Numbered from the stretch's first letter, positions 15,827 to 24,978 are shown. The stretch is 64,000 nucleotides of DNA from RYN-230 sp963834515 (GCA_963834515.1 CAWICB010000003.1:744001-808000), one strand, 5' to 3'. Translations and numbers: made by a program. The notes: generated from the letters alone by a model not told the origin.

Positions 15827-16528
15827 GTGAACCCCCCACCCGACGCAACCAGCCCGCCCGATGCGACGACCCAGCCGCCGGACCCAACGAGCCAGCCGCC
15901 GAGGAAGTACGCGTCGCAGGTGCGCGACGAGCAGGCCCGCCGTACCCGGCGGGCGATCGTCACCGCGGCTCACGACCTCTTCTTGGCCCAGGGTTATGCG
16001 GCCACGACGATCGACGGGATCGCGGAGGCCGCGCACGTGAGCCGGCGTACCGTGTTCAACTCGGTGGGTGGCAAGGTGGCCCTGCTCAAGCTGGCCTTGG
16101 ATTGGGCCATCGTCGGCGACGACGAGCCGATAGCCCTGGTCGACCGGCCGGCGATCAAGGCGATCCTGGCCGAGTCCGACCCGCGGAAGGCACTCATGCT
16201 CTGGGTGCAGACCGTGACCGACGTCGCCGCCCGCACCACGCCGCTCGGCGAAGTTCTCATCGCCGCAGCCGATATTGACCCGGCGGCCGCACAGCTGCTC
16301 GCCGAGGCGAGCCGCAACCGGATGTTGGGCGCTACCATGTTCATCCGGTATCTCGCGTCGCTGGACGGACTGGCCGTCGGCATAACCGAGCAACGTGCCG
16401 CGGAACTCTGCTGGGCGCTCACGGACGGCCACCTCTACCGGCTGCTCGTCGCTCAGCGCAGCTGGAGCACCGCCGACTTCAACCGATGGCTGTCCGACAG
16501 CCTTGCGGCGGCACTGCTGCCTAGCTGA
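15827..16528 (+). CDS. TetR-family transcriptional regulator
   Basis: A 233-residue regulator. A disordered P/T-rich stretch of about 25 residues precedes the TetR DNA-binding domain: RRAIVTAAHDLFLAQGYAAT, then TIDGIAEAAHVSRRTVFNSV. The helical C-terminal ligand domain has no clear match. The GTG at 15827 is followed by an in-frame, proline-rich lead, so a start nearer residue 25 cannot be excluded. Divergent arrangement with the exporter suggests it represses that gene and releases on binding an exported compound. Confidence 0.9.
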   Translation: MNPPPDATSPPDATTQPPDPTSQPPRKYASQVRDEQARRTRRAIVTAAHDLFLAQGYAATTIDGIAEAAHVSRRTVFNSVGGKVALLKLALDWAIVGDDEPIALVDRPAIKAILAESDPRKALMLWVQTVTDVAARTTPLGEVLIAAADIDPAAAQLLAEASRNRMLGATMFIRYLASLDGLAVGITEQRAAELCWALTDGHLYRLLVAQRSWSTADFNRWLSDSLAAALLPS

Positions 16529-16631
16529 ACGGGCCGAAACCCAGCGATACCGCGAGGCTAAAGAGACGTACTGCTCCGTGTCCGCCCTCTCATAAGCGGC
16601 CGGTTCCGGGGACCACCGGACACCTGCGCGA

Positions 16632-16853
16632 TTACTGACCGTGCTCGCGGACCTTTTTCACTTCTCCCGAAGTGAGCCGGGCAACGACTGCGGCCCGCGT
16701 GGCCGGATCCAGGGCGTCGAGCTGGTCACGGATGTTCTGCACCGTCAGATCGGCTTCCTGGTGCTTCTCGCGTAGCTGGTAGGCCGCTGCGGCCAAGACC
16801 GCGGCTGCCGCCGCCAGCAGCACCGCCCGGATGATCCGCGTCGATGAGCCCAT
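16632..16853 (-). CDS. Small membrane-anchored helical protein
   Basis: A 73-residue protein with one N-terminal span (IRAVLLAAAAAVLAAAAYQL) and a charged helical cytoplasmic or extracytoplasmic tail (VQNIRDQLDALDPATRAAVV). GGGAGAAGG lies upstream of the ATG at 16853. No family recognised. It converges with the TetR gene. Confidence 0.68.
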   Translation of the reverse strand: MGSSTRIIRAVLLAAAAAVLAAAAYQLREKHQEADLTVQNIRDQLDALDPATRAAVVARLTSGEVKKVREHGQ

Positions 16854-17350
16854 GTTCTAGCCTTCTCCCGGTGTCGTTGATCGTCCTCGGGATGCCCAGC
16901 TATCCCGGTGGTTTCGGGGGGTAGCTGGCTGTGGTCTTTGCAATGGCCCGGATAGCCTGCGGGTGGCTATCCCTCCTGGATGATCTCGCTGTGGCGGGGA
17001 ATCGCTTCTGGCGGTGCCCGGGGCCGCCGCTAGTGCATCATTCACTGCCCGCTCCCATCATTGTGCCACCTGGCTTTTGTCCCATAGGGGCTGAGCCTGA
17101 ATCCTCGGTAGGAGAGGCCTGGCCATGGGGTGGCTCGCCTGCGCCACTCTGGCCGGGCCCAGCCGGGTTCTGGTCAAGCGGCGGCCGGGCGCTGCTGCCA
17201 GCGGTGGTGATGTGGGATGAGGACAGGCGGAGGTGCCGGATCACCTCCCGCGGGAACGGCTCGGCGCGGTTTCCCGGTCTCTTCGTGGCACTGTTAGATT
17301 TGTCCCGCAGCGGCCAGCCGGTCAGCTGAGGCTTCCAAGGGGAGTTAGGT
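16854..17350. other. Intergenic region with one perfect inverted repeat
   Basis: No gene seen in 497 bp. GGATAGCC-TGCGGGT-GGCTATCC at 16950-16972 is a perfect 8-base-arm inverted repeat; the related core CTATCCCGG lies near 16900. It could be an operator or a terminator. The DUF6325-type gene begins at the right end with an AAGGGGAG site. Confidence 0.45.
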
Positions 17351-17806
17351 ATGACGGCGGCATCCCAGCCGGGACCAGACGACGAACTAGGGCCGGTTGA
17401 TTTCCTGGCCATAGAATTTCCCGGCGGCCAACTCACCGCTGCGGGATTTGAGAGGCTGCTTTCCCTGGCCGACCAGGGTGTGGTGGACATCCTGGACATG
17501 GAATTCATTACCAAGGACGCCGAAGGCACGAGCAAGAAGATTGACGTCTGGGAGTTCGCGGTTCCCGGCGGGGTCGACCTCAGCGCCTGGGCTGGGGCGT
17601 CGTCAGGCTTGCTCGATGATTCTGACATCACCGAGATCTCGGCGGCGATGCAGCCAGGCAGCGTCGCCGTGGTGGTGATCTATGAGAACCGGTGGGCTCT
17701 CGGCCTGGTGGATGCCTGGCGGCGCGACGGCGCGCGGCTGATCGCCAGCGGCGGATTGCCCGCGGACGAGATTGTCGCCGCCCTTGATGCAGCTGAGTCC
17801 TCCTGA
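17351..17806 (+). CDS. DUF6325/DUF1269-type small protein
   Basis: A 151-residue protein that resembles short actinomycete proteins annotated DUF6325 (related to the DUF1269 membrane-associated group). It has an N-terminal segment LGPVDFLAIEFPGGQLTAAG, a central LDMEFITKDAEG strand, and a hydrophobic C-terminal strand-helix (AVVVIYENRWALGLVDAW). Family function unknown; relatives sit next to SHOCT-domain proteins, as here. A good AAGGGGAG precedes the ATG. The next gene starts 41 bases downstream in the same direction. Confidence 0.75.
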   Translation: MTAASQPGPDDELGPVDFLAIEFPGGQLTAAGFERLLSLADQGVVDILDMEFITKDAEGTSKKIDVWEFAVPGGVDLSAWAGASSGLLDDSDITEISAAMQPGSVAVVVIYENRWALGLVDAWRRDGARLIASGGLPADEIVAALDAAESS

Positions 17807-17847
17807 TCCAGCGGCATTCCTATCAACCCAGCGACGAGGAGGTCACC

Positions 17848-18180
17848 GTGGGCCTATTGAAGACCGCCGCCACAGTTGCGGTCGCCAGCTCCGTGCATGG
17901 CCGGATTCAGCGCCGCCAGCAAAACCGGTGGGCGGCGCAGGACCAGGCCAATGCGGCAGCTGTGCCTGCCCCGCAACCGCCTGCGCAGTACGCGGCTCCG
18001 GCACAGCCGCCGCATACCTATGCCGAGCCCGCCCCATCGCAGGAACCGGCTGCTCCATCGCAGACAGCCAACATGAGCGACCGGCTGGCCCTGCTGAAGC
18101 AACTCGGTGAGCTGCTGACAGCAGGCGTGCTGACCCAGGCCGAGTTCGAGCAGCAGAAGTCCCGCATCCTGAACGGCTAA
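17848..18180 (+). CDS. SHOCT-domain protein
   Basis: A 110-residue protein. The N-terminus (LLKTAATVAVASSVHGRIQ) is a short amphipathic or hydrophobic helix, the middle is a P/A/Q-rich linker, and residues about 80-109 form a SHOCT helix pair (LLKQLGELLTAGVLTQAEFE). SHOCT modules are thought to mediate oligomerisation. GAGGAGG precedes the GTG at 17848. It follows the DUF6325-type gene and probably shares its transcript. Confidence 0.82.
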   Translation: MGLLKTAATVAVASSVHGRIQRRQQNRWAAQDQANAAAVPAPQPPAQYAAPAQPPHTYAEPAPSQEPAAPSQTANMSDRLALLKQLGELLTAGVLTQAEFEQQKSRILNG

Positions 18181-18323
18181 CCCGTGCGCCGCTGCAGCAG
18201 GTTTGCCGATAGTGCTGTCGGCACTGCTGCCGAGGTCGTAGCCAACTATCGACTCGGGACGGCAGGCCTGGAGTTCGGGCCGTCCAGGCCGCGTGGAACC
18301 AAAGGAATCGGAGGCCATCCATC

Positions 18324-18800
18324 ATGACCGAGGAGACCGTTAGCGCGACCACCACGATCAGCGCATCGGCCGAAACCGTGTTCGCGGCGCTTGCCGATCC
18401 ATCCCGGCACGCCGCCATTGACGGCACCGGCTGGGTTCGCGACTGCGTCGATGGGCAACGGCTAACCGGCTCAGGCCAGATCTTCCGGATGGCCATGTAC
18501 CACCCCAACCACCCGGACGGCAGCTACGAGATGGCCAACCGGGTCCTCGCGTTCGATCCGCCACATGTCATCTCGTGGGAGCCGGGCTATATGTCACCGG
18601 CGACAGGCCAGCTAAAGTTCGGCGGCTGGATCTGGCGTTACGACCTGACCCAGCTCGGCCCGGACAAGACCAAGGTCACACTCTCCTATGACTGGTCGGC
18701 GGTAGGGCCGATTCCCCGGCAGCGCATTCAGTTCCCGCCCTTCACTCCCGACCATCTTGACAACTCGCTGAGCCACTTGGCCGCAATTGTTGTGCGGTAG
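18324..18800 (+). CDS. SRPBCC-fold (START-like) lipid/polyketide-binding-type protein
   Basis: A 158-residue helix-grip protein. The opening VSATTTISASAETVFAALAD is the classic SRPBCC start, followed by beta strands and a long C-terminal helix (DHLDNSLSHLAAIVVR). Members bind hydrophobic ligands or act as cyclases or aromatases; the ligand is unknown. It is preceded by GGAATCGGAGG. Confidence 0.85.
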   Translation: MTEETVSATTTISASAETVFAALADPSRHAAIDGTGWVRDCVDGQRLTGSGQIFRMAMYHPNHPDGSYEMANRVLAFDPPHVISWEPGYMSPATGQLKFGGWIWRYDLTQLGPDKTKVTLSYDWSAVGPIPRQRIQFPPFTPDHLDNSLSHLAAIVVR

Positions 18801-18833
18801 CGGGGCCTGCGGCGCTGCCGCAGCTTGGCCTGG

Positions 18834-19886
18834 CTAAGGTGAGCTCAGACCCTTGCTGTCGGCGGCCGCCTCGGCCGGCGGAGCCGACGAGAGCAGCCCG
18901 AGGGTGGCGAGGTCATCCCTTTGGAACCAGTAGTACCAGTGCGCGGGGTATGCCCGGATGGCGTCATCCATCGCGGCCGCGCAGCGCCCGAACGCGGCCT
19001 CCGTCTCGCCGTCCACCGGCACTGGCGGGGAGATCTCCAGCACCTGGTGCCGGTAGTCGGCCAACCGGTACACGAACGCCATCAGCACCGGGGCGCCGGT
19101 CAGCCGGGACAGGGTCACCACCCCGGGCAGGAGCCTGGCCTGCCGCCCCAGGAAGGGCACTTCGACAGCGCGGGCCTGGTCACCCTCTTGCGGCTCAGCG
19201 TCGCTGCAGATCGTCACTACCTCATTGGCGCGCAGCGCGGCTGCGGCCTGCGCCGCGACCTGAATGCGGCCCGGCCACGGCTCGATGTTCGGCCGCTGCC
19301 GGTGGCGAAGCACGCGCCGTTCGAAGATGAGTTCCCAGAACCGCCGTTCGGTGGAAGGCAGACCGGGCTCATGCCAGAACCAGCGCCCGATGCTGGTGAT
19401 CGGGACCCCGCTGGCATGCAGCAAGGAGAAGGCGGAGGCGTGCGAGCCGAAGTGGGCGGTGCAGAGTATGGCCCCCCTGCCCCCGGCCAACGCAGCGTCC
19501 AGGTGCTCGCGACCGCGGATCTCGACCAGTTTGCCCAGGGACCGGCCACGGCCCCGCAACCGCATCAAGTCAACGACGGTGCAGGACTGGAACCGCATGC
19601 AGTCGCGCGCCAGACGCTCAGCCTCCTCGGGGCCGAGTCCGAGCACCTGGCGCAGGTTAACCACGATCTCCGCGCGCTTCCCGGCCCAGTGCCGGAAACT
19701 CCAGTCCCCCCACCAGCAGGCAACACGGTAGCCGAGGCTGGCGGGCAGGCGCGATGCCAGCGGCGCCACGGCCAGCCAGTAGGCAACGCGCTCCGCGTTG
19801 CTGAACAGCCACCCCGCCCGGGCAGTCTCCAGCCAGCCGATCCTGCCCAGCCGCCGTCGGCGCGGGGGGCCCACCGCCTCACCCAT
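18834..19886 (-). CDS. LpxL/HtrB-superfamily lipid acyltransferase with atypical motif
   Basis: A 350-residue lysophospholipid acyltransferase of the LpxL/PIM-acyltransferase group, acting at the inner leaflet. The catalytic region reads TAHFGSHASAFSLL: the His is present, but the fifth residue after it is Ala where the family motif H-x4-D/E has an acid (HFGNWE in LpxL). Downstream, VVTICSDAEPQEGD and FLGRQARLLPGVVTLSRLTG match the substrate-binding block, and AHWYYWFQRDD the C-terminal one. I chose ATG at 19886 because it has AGGA upstream; an in-frame ATG at 19946 exists. In actinomycetes such enzymes acylate phosphatidylinositol mannosides or other glycolipids. The missing acid makes activity uncertain. 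Confidence 0.85.
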   Translation of the reverse strand: MGEAVGPPRRRRLGRIGWLETARAGWLFSNAERVAYWLAVAPLASRLPASLGYRVACWWGDWSFRHWAGKRAEIVVNLRQVLGLGPEEAERLARDCMRFQSCTVVDLMRLRGRGRSLGKLVEIRGREHLDAALAGGRGAILCTAHFGSHASAFSLLHASGVPITSIGRWFWHEPGLPSTERRFWELIFERRVLRHRQRPNIEPWPGRIQVAAQAAAALRANEVVTICSDAEPQEGDQARAVEVPFLGRQARLLPGVVTLSRLTGAPVLMAFVYRLADYRHQVLEISPPVPVDGETEAAFGRCAAAMDDAIRAYPAHWYYWFQRDDLATLGLLSSAPPAEAAADSKGLSSP

Positions 19887-20385
19887 GGGCGTTTTCCTGG
19901 TCCGCTCCTTCGCCGGCCCGGGCGGGGAGGTAGGAGCGAATGGCATCTACGCTGGCGGAATTCTCATTGCTGACCGTCTCCACCTTGAGCATCTTCCTTC
20001 CACGTATGCCTGCTAGCAGGCCCTGGATCCGGAACCTGGCCCAGGCCTGCCCAGCCTCCCCCGGGAACTCGCCCGCATCCTCGCGTTCTTCGCGTCCCGG
20101 TTGAGTTCCCGGCGGGCGAAGCCGACCGCCGCCGACCCCACGGGGCGCCTTCAGAGGAGACGCAGAGCCGCCTCTAAGGGGACGCAGAGGTACATCTGTT
20201 GGTTGACGCCATGTGCCGACAACTATCAGCCTTTGTGGGCCGGCCCGACGCAATACTCTTGGGGCCACCCGGCAGGTAGCGTGCAATAGCCGAAGCCACG
20301 AGTCATCACAAAGCGAGCAGTTAGCTATTGTTAGTCGGGGCAGGGTCAACTCTGGTTCAGATATTACTAAGAATTGGTCATAGCA
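19887..20385. other. Intergenic region, no gene recognised
   Basis: About 500 bp between a leftward acyltransferase start and a leftward stop. It holds a short imperfect repeat (GAGACGCAGAG near 20157 and GGGACGCAGAG near 20178) and an AT-rich stretch near 20330-20390, possibly promoter. Nothing else supported. Confidence 0.4.
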
Positions 20386-20928
20386 TTACGAATGACTGCT
20401 GTTCCGCTGAACCGCGGCGATGAAGCCGTCGGGGTCGACGAGGCTGATGATCAGTGAGCGGACCTCCACCTTGCGGAATACTGTGCTGAGTTGCCGGGGC
20501 AGGTAGCAGGGCGGATCGATGACGAGCTCGACCAAGCCGTCATGCGAACCGTTCACCAGCCAGCGGCCTCGGCGGCCGTGTACCCCGATCGTCCCCCGGG
20601 TCTGGTGATCAGAACGGGCGGCCGATCGCACCGAGCCGCGGGGGATGTCCAGATGGAAATCGGGCACCCGAACCCGCAGCACGGCCGAGCCGACCTCCAC
20701 GCCGCCGCGCCCCGGGCCCCCACCCCGCCGTGTCTCATCCCACAGGGAAATCCGGCCCATATCGCTGTAGTCGATAGCGAACCATCTCGCGCTGGCGGAC
20801 GAGGCGGCTCCGGGTCCGGCCCCGGCTTCCTGGTAATTCTTGATGACCTCGCGCCGGGCGGTGGCATACGGCTCGCCTGATTCCGCCATGCGCTTGCGGG
20901 CTGCGGCCTTGATCTTGTCGTGCGACAT
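20386..20928 (-). CDS. Conserved actinomycete protein of unknown function
   Basis: A 180-residue protein. The opening SHDKIKAAARKRMAESGEPY with TARREVIKNYQ is a pattern I have seen at the N-terminus of many actinomycete proteins of unknown role, and looks like a short DNA- or RNA-binding helical module. The rest is beta-rich (RWFAIDYSDMGRISLWDETR; VPDFHLDIPR; GRWLVNGSHDGLVELVIDPP), resembling a PH-like or lipid-facing domain. The ATG at 20928 fits this family; the frame extends to 21006 but that part looks non-coding. Confidence 0.75.
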   Translation of the reverse strand: MSHDKIKAAARKRMAESGEPYATARREVIKNYQEAGAGPGAASSASARWFAIDYSDMGRISLWDETRRGGGPGRGGVEVGSAVLRVRVPDFHLDIPRGSVRSAARSDHQTRGTIGVHGRRGRWLVNGSHDGLVELVIDPPCYLPRQLSTVFRKVEVRSLIISLVDPDGFIAAVQRNSSHS

Positions 20929-21202
20929 CGCGCCTCTGCTCCGGTGGCCGCGTCCCGGCGCCCGGCCACCGCATAGAGGAAAACACGATGGAGGGGAAGA
21001 ATCCACGCGAGGGCTGTGCCGCTCTTGTCCTCAGGCACTACCACCAGCGCCGGGCCGGCGTAGCTCGGATCAGGCAGACGTGGCTGCCAACACTGAGGAT
21101 ACGCCAGCCAGACGGGGAGTCACAACCGGCATGCGCGGCAGGCGGGTGGAGTGCGGGTGGTGGCTGGACCAGGCCTAGATCAAGTACCGGCCGCGGCCAG
21201 GA

Positions 21203-22093
21203 TCAGCCCGGCGTACACGATGACCCACCAGCGCTGGGGGCTGGCCCCAGCCGTAGCTGCCCGCCAGACCGCTTCTGACGCCGTGCGTCGATCATCAGGC
21301 CCACAGTTATGGGCGGGGCCAGAATCAGGGTCGCACCGGCGAAGAGGGCCAGCGCGAACGCCGGGTAGTTGTCAGGTTGCCACAGCACTATGGCCGCCGC
21401 CACGCTGGCCGCGGCCATGACCACGCAGACACCCGTCAGACCGTAGCTGGCCTTCGGCAGCCGGGCGGTCAGATCGGCTGGGAGGTCGGTGGTGAGCGCG
21501 GCTAGCTCGGCGCGGGACCGCGTGGCGGACACCTGGGCGGCCCGCGCGTCGTGTTCATCCTCGGTCAGCCGGCCTTGTGACAGCGCGGCCTTGAGGGTTC
21601 GGATCACCTGTTCGCGGTCGTGCCAGGACAACGGCGGCAATGGTTGCCCGCCCGAGGGCTTCGCGCGCCGTGAGGCGACCATCATGAACACGCCGAGAAT
21701 CCAGAAAGCCAGATAGAGGACCGCGGCCAAAATGATCAAAGTCCATATGGTGGTGCGGGGACCACCGGGGAGCAGAAGAACCGCCACGATGCCCGGCAGG
21801 AAGACCGCGTATTCGAACCACCAGGCAATCTTTGTCGCCCGCCACGGGGCGCGCGCGGACCGGGCTCCGGTGAGCGCGGTGGGAATGTCGGCGATGATCT
21901 CGGCCAGTTCCGCGTACGTCCGTGACGCGCATACCCAATCTACCCGCGTGCTGAGTTCATCCTCGGTCAGCCGACCTTCCACGAACGCGGTCTTGAGAGC
22001 AGAGATCACCTGCTCGCGATCGGCGTCACACGCGCGGAGTCCACCACGGCTCCGGCTTTCCGGGGCTGCTGCCTCATCCCCTGGCCCTGCCAT
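21203..22093 (-). CDS. Membrane protein with two DUF1707 domains
   Basis: A 296-residue protein containing two copies of the DUF1707 module: DADREQVISALKTAFVEGRL with LTEDELSTRV, and WHDREQVIRTLKAALSQGRL with LTEDEHDARA. Each is followed by two membrane spans (EYAVFLPGIVAVLLLPGG, TLIILAAVLYLAFWILGVF; YGLTGVCVVMAAASVAAAIV, FALALFAGATLILAPPI). It looks like an internal duplication. DUF1707 proteins are probably surface-stress or partner-sensing; role unknown. ATG at 22093 chosen as nearest to the first module. Confidence 0.82.
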   Translation of the reverse strand: MAGPGDEAAAPESRSRGGLRACDADREQVISALKTAFVEGRLTEDELSTRVDWVCASRTYAELAEIIADIPTALTGARSARAPWRATKIAWWFEYAVFLPGIVAVLLLPGGPRTTIWTLIILAAVLYLAFWILGVFMMVASRRAKPSGGQPLPPLSWHDREQVIRTLKAALSQGRLTEDEHDARAAQVSATRSRAELAALTTDLPADLTARLPKASYGLTGVCVVMAAASVAAAIVLWQPDNYPAFALALFAGATLILAPPITVGLMIDARRQKRSGGQLRLGPAPSAGGSSCTPG

Positions 22094-22312
22094 CACGACG
22101 CCTCCCCCACCAGCGTGCTGGAGGGAAGCGTAACGCGGGTCAGCACAGGAATCCATGCCCTCCCCCGACATAACGAGGAGCGTCAAAGGCGGGGGTGAGC
22201 CCTGTTGCTGGGAGGAACGTTGTTGTGTATAGCAAATCTCTGCGAGAACTGGGTGCTTGAGGTCAAGCCACTGGCTGGCCCGTTCTTCCTGGGGGCTCGG
22301 CGGACGAGTCGG

Positions 22313-22876
22313 CTAGCGCGCCACGCGGTAGCGGAGGTAGACGACTCTCGAGCTGAAGGTGCGGGTCTCGACGAGTTCGAGATCCACCCGGCGCTCGCGC
22401 TGGGGAAAGAACGGAATGCCACCGCCAACTAGCACCGGGTAGACCCTGGCCCGGTACTCGTCGATCAGGCCCAATGCGGCCGCCTCGGCGGCGAGAGTCG
22501 CGCCGCCGATCGCGATGTCGCCCTCAGCCGGCTCGGCTCGCAACCGCTCGATCTCCTCCGCCAGGCTGCCGGAGGCCAGGCGGGCATTGCCCTGCACCGC
22601 CGACAGCGTGGTGGAGAACACCACCTTTGGGAGCGGCTTCCAGATCGCGGCCCACTCGAGCATTGAGTCGTTGACCGATGGATCCTGGTCGGCGGTCTCC
22701 CAGTACAGCATGGTCTCGTACAGCCCTCGTCCCAGCAGGTGGACGCCGACCTCTCGTATCTCGTCGGTGACAAAGCGGAAGACCTCCTCGTCGGGCGCCG
22801 TCCAGCCGAAGCCGCCGTCCGGCCCGACGACGTAGCCGTCAAGTGAGACGCCCATCGAATAGGTCACACTGCGCAT
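22313..22876 (-). CDS. RibD C-terminal / dihydrofolate reductase-like protein
   Basis: A 187-residue NADPH-dependent reductase-fold protein: MRSVTYSMGVSLDGYVVGP is the typical opening, HLLGRGLYETMLYW the central helix, KVVFSTTLSAV and GDIAIGGATLAAEA the nucleotide-binding strands, and YPVLVGGGIPFFP the C-terminal signature. Members of this YyaP/YwjB-like group rarely have a known substrate. A strong GAGGAGG lies just before the ATG at 22876. It is monocistronic as far as seen. Confidence 0.9.
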   Translation of the reverse strand: MRSVTYSMGVSLDGYVVGPDGGFGWTAPDEEVFRFVTDEIREVGVHLLGRGLYETMLYWETADQDPSVNDSMLEWAAIWKPLPKVVFSTTLSAVQGNARLASGSLAEEIERLRAEPAEGDIAIGGATLAAEAAALGLIDEYRARVYPVLVGGGIPFFPQRERRVDLELVETRTFSSRVVYLRYRVAR

Positions 22877-23074
22877 CAAAATCCTCCTCGGGTAACGGGT
22901 TCGACAGTACGACCGCCGGACGCCGCCGGACTCATCGCGGCGCGCGGGACAGGCAACCGCGTCCAGATGACCGGCATGTCGCGCGGTCCTGGCTGCTACT
23001 CCGCTAGGACGGACATCACCAGCTGATGTTGTTCTGAGGGCTGGACCCCATCGGCCTCACCGCACCACCGACGG

Positions 23075-23578
23075 CTACTCGGTGAGAACTATCCATTGCC
23101 GCCCGTCGATGAGTTCACGTGCCGCGTCGAGGTGACCGGCGTGGGATGCCGTTTCAGCGATCACATGCAGCAGGATCTCGCGCAGGTTGTCGAGCCGCCA
23201 GCTGCCAAACAGGTCCGCAGGCCACCACGCCGGTGCGCTGTCTAGGGAAGTGGCGGCAATGATGGCGTCGGCAAGATCTATCTCCCGCCGGTAGGTATCC
23301 AGTACCGCGGTGGCCGTCAAGTCCGCGGGGACCTGCCAGGCGTTATCCGGCTCGTCGTCTGGGAGTTGCTCGCCAGCGACGACGGCACGGAACCAGAACC
23401 GCTCGACGTCGACCGCCAGATGGTGTACGAGCCCGGCGCAGGTCCACTGCGAGGGCAGTATGGGGCGCCGCAGGTCCTGCTCGGAGAGGCCCTCCAGGAT
23501 GCCGAGCACGTGATTGCGCTGATCGGCGAGGGACAAGACGAACGCCTGGCGCTCCGGGGGAGACGGGGGCTGCGTCAT
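23075..23578 (-). CDS. DinB-like / mycothiol-dependent maleylpyruvate isomerase-fold protein (DUF664)
   Basis: A 167-residue four-helix protein of the DinB/MDMPI superfamily. Metal-ligand-type histidines are seen in LVHHLAVDVERFWF and LLHVIAETASHAGHLDAARE, the usual spacing for the three-His site. Such proteins are thiol (mycothiol or bacillithiol) transferases or isomerases; the substrate is unknown. It is followed by a perfect hairpin belonging to the next operon. Confidence 0.88.
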   Translation of the reverse strand: MTQPPSPPERQAFVLSLADQRNHVLGILEGLSEQDLRRPILPSQWTCAGLVHHLAVDVERFWFRAVVAGEQLPDDEPDNAWQVPADLTATAVLDTYRREIDLADAIIAATSLDSAPAWWPADLFGSWRLDNLREILLHVIAETASHAGHLDAARELIDGRQWIVLTE

Positions 23579-23640
23579 GGCTCATCCGCTCCCTTGGCAA
23601 GACCGTCACAGCCGACCATTCAGGTCATCATCCCAAAGTA

Positions 23641-23666
23641 GGGCCGCGTAACAACCTGCGCGGCCC
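23641..23666 (-). terminator. Hairpin terminator
   Basis: GGGCCGCG-TAACAACCTG-CGCGGCCC, perfect 8-base arms, lying 45 bases past the stop of the leftward sigma/partner operon (gene ending at 23711). No T-run follows, as usual in actinomycetes. Confidence 0.6.
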
Positions 23667-23710
23667 TTCAGCCAGGTGGTTAGCGTTGCCGGGTCATCGG
23701 CCGGGGGCTG

Positions 23711-24337
23711 TCAGCTACCGGTGCACTTCTGGCTGGCTTGCACCAGGAGAACCCCGAGCGCGTAACGGTCCGGGCTGCTCTGCAGGTAACCAGTGTTGGG
23801 GGTGGCGATGAACTGGACGCCAGCGCCGCCGGGGAGAGCCGACGGATGGATGATCGAGATGGTGGATCGTTCCCGGAGCTGGGACGGGCGCCCACCCCCC
23901 ACCACGTTTAGCAGCTGGCCTTGCCCGCCACCGTAGGCCTGGCACGGGTTGTTCTTGACGCGGAACAGGTCGCGGAACGGTGCGCGGCGGGGCAGTCTCG
24001 GATTGAAGATGACGCTGGCCGGCACGCCATCCGCGCGGAGTTCGCGCTGCAGCCCGGCCGGATCGCGGAACTCGCGGACGGTGATAGAGACCGTGCCGTC
24101 GGCCTGCTTGACTACGGTCCAGGCCGCCAGCTGAGGGGTGGGCGGGTGGCTGGCCGGTGTCAGCGTGCTCACGGCGAGGGCGGCCCCGGCCGCCACGACC
24201 AGCGCGGCGGCCACGCCGGGAAAGAACCGCCGGGTACGCACCGCGCGGCTGCGTTTCACAATCTGGTTCACCGGGGTGGTCGAATGGACACCGGTGAAGG
24301 ACTCCCGCACCGTTGTGATCAGTTCGTCGTCGTTCAT
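23711..24337 (-). CDS. Membrane-anchored partner of the ECF sigma factor (unknown family)
   Basis: A 208-residue protein. About 40 N-terminal cytoplasmic residues (DDELITTVRESFTGVHSTTP) are followed by a span (FFPGVAAALVVAAGAALAVS) and an extracytoplasmic domain of about 140 residues with two Cys (NNPCQAY, SQKCTG). The start overlaps the sigma-factor stop by four bases (ATGA), and the topology fits an anti-sigma factor or co-sensor, although no ZAS zinc motif is present. It resembles proteins annotated only as hypothetical downstream of SigE-like factors. Confidence 0.78.
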   Translation of the reverse strand: MNDDELITTVRESFTGVHSTTPVNQIVKRSRAVRTRRFFPGVAAALVVAAGAALAVSTLTPASHPPTPQLAAWTVVKQADGTVSITVREFRDPAGLQRELRADGVPASVIFNPRLPRRAPFRDLFRVKNNPCQAYGGGQGQLLNVVGGGRPSQLRERSTISIIHPSALPGGAGVQFIATPNTGYLQSSPDRYALGVLLVQASQKCTGS

Positions 24338-24846
24338 GATGGGGTCTCCTGCTGCTGGATATGGGCGAGGTCGTCGCGCAGCGACGCGAGGGCGCGGGCC
24401 AGATGCTCCTTGACCGTGCCGGGCGCGATGCTGAGTACCTCTGCGGTGCGATTGGTATCCAGGTCGAGGAACAGGCGCAGAGCAACGACCTGTCGCTGGC
24501 GGGCGGGCAGCCGCATCAGCGCCGCCATGATCTTGGGATCGACGGGACTGTCGGCTGCCCCGCTGACCGCAGGCAGGTCTGCGACCAGGCCGGGGTCGGG
24601 CACCGATATCTCGCGGCGGCGGTGGCGCCACCGGGAAATGTTCGCGTTCAGCGCGGTGCGGATCACCCACGCCGTCGGTGCAGGATGCCTGCTAACCGTG
24701 CGCCACGATGCACAAGCCCGGGCGAATGCCTCGTCCACGAGATCCTGGGCCTTGTCCTGGTCACCGACACTGACCAGGACGGTGCGCAGGCACTCATCCC
24801 TGAACCTGCGGTAGAACTCCGCGAAGTCCAGTCGTTGGGTTCCCAC
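24334..24846 (-). CDS. ECF (sigma-70 family) RNA polymerase sigma factor
   Basis: A 170-residue SigE-like ECF sigma factor. Region 2: FAEFYRRFRDECLRTVLVSV, DKAQDLVDEAFARACASW and PTAWVIRTALNANISRWRHR. Region 4: MRLPARQRQVVALRLFLDL, TAEVLSIAPGTVKEHLARAL, with the HTH. It directs polymerase to a small regulon, presumably in response to its membrane partner gene, which overlaps by four bases. The start codon at 24846 is near the closest visible promoter area. A standard pair, intact. Confidence 0.92.
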   Translation of the reverse strand: MGTQRLDFAEFYRRFRDECLRTVLVSVGDQDKAQDLVDEAFARACASWRTVSRHPAPTAWVIRTALNANISRWRHRRREISVPDPGLVADLPAVSGAADSPVDPKIMAALMRLPARQRQVVALRLFLDLDTNRTAEVLSIAPGTVKEHLARALASLRDDLAHIQQQETPS

Positions 24847-24978
24847 ACTTATTCAACGCACAACTCCCGGCAGCGGCCGACCTGGCTCGTACCCGCTCCG
24901 TCGCGCAGGTGGCTGCTGATCATTCCGCCACCATCGACCGGGCCAGCCCAGCCGTCCGGGTCAACGGTTGGAGGATGG

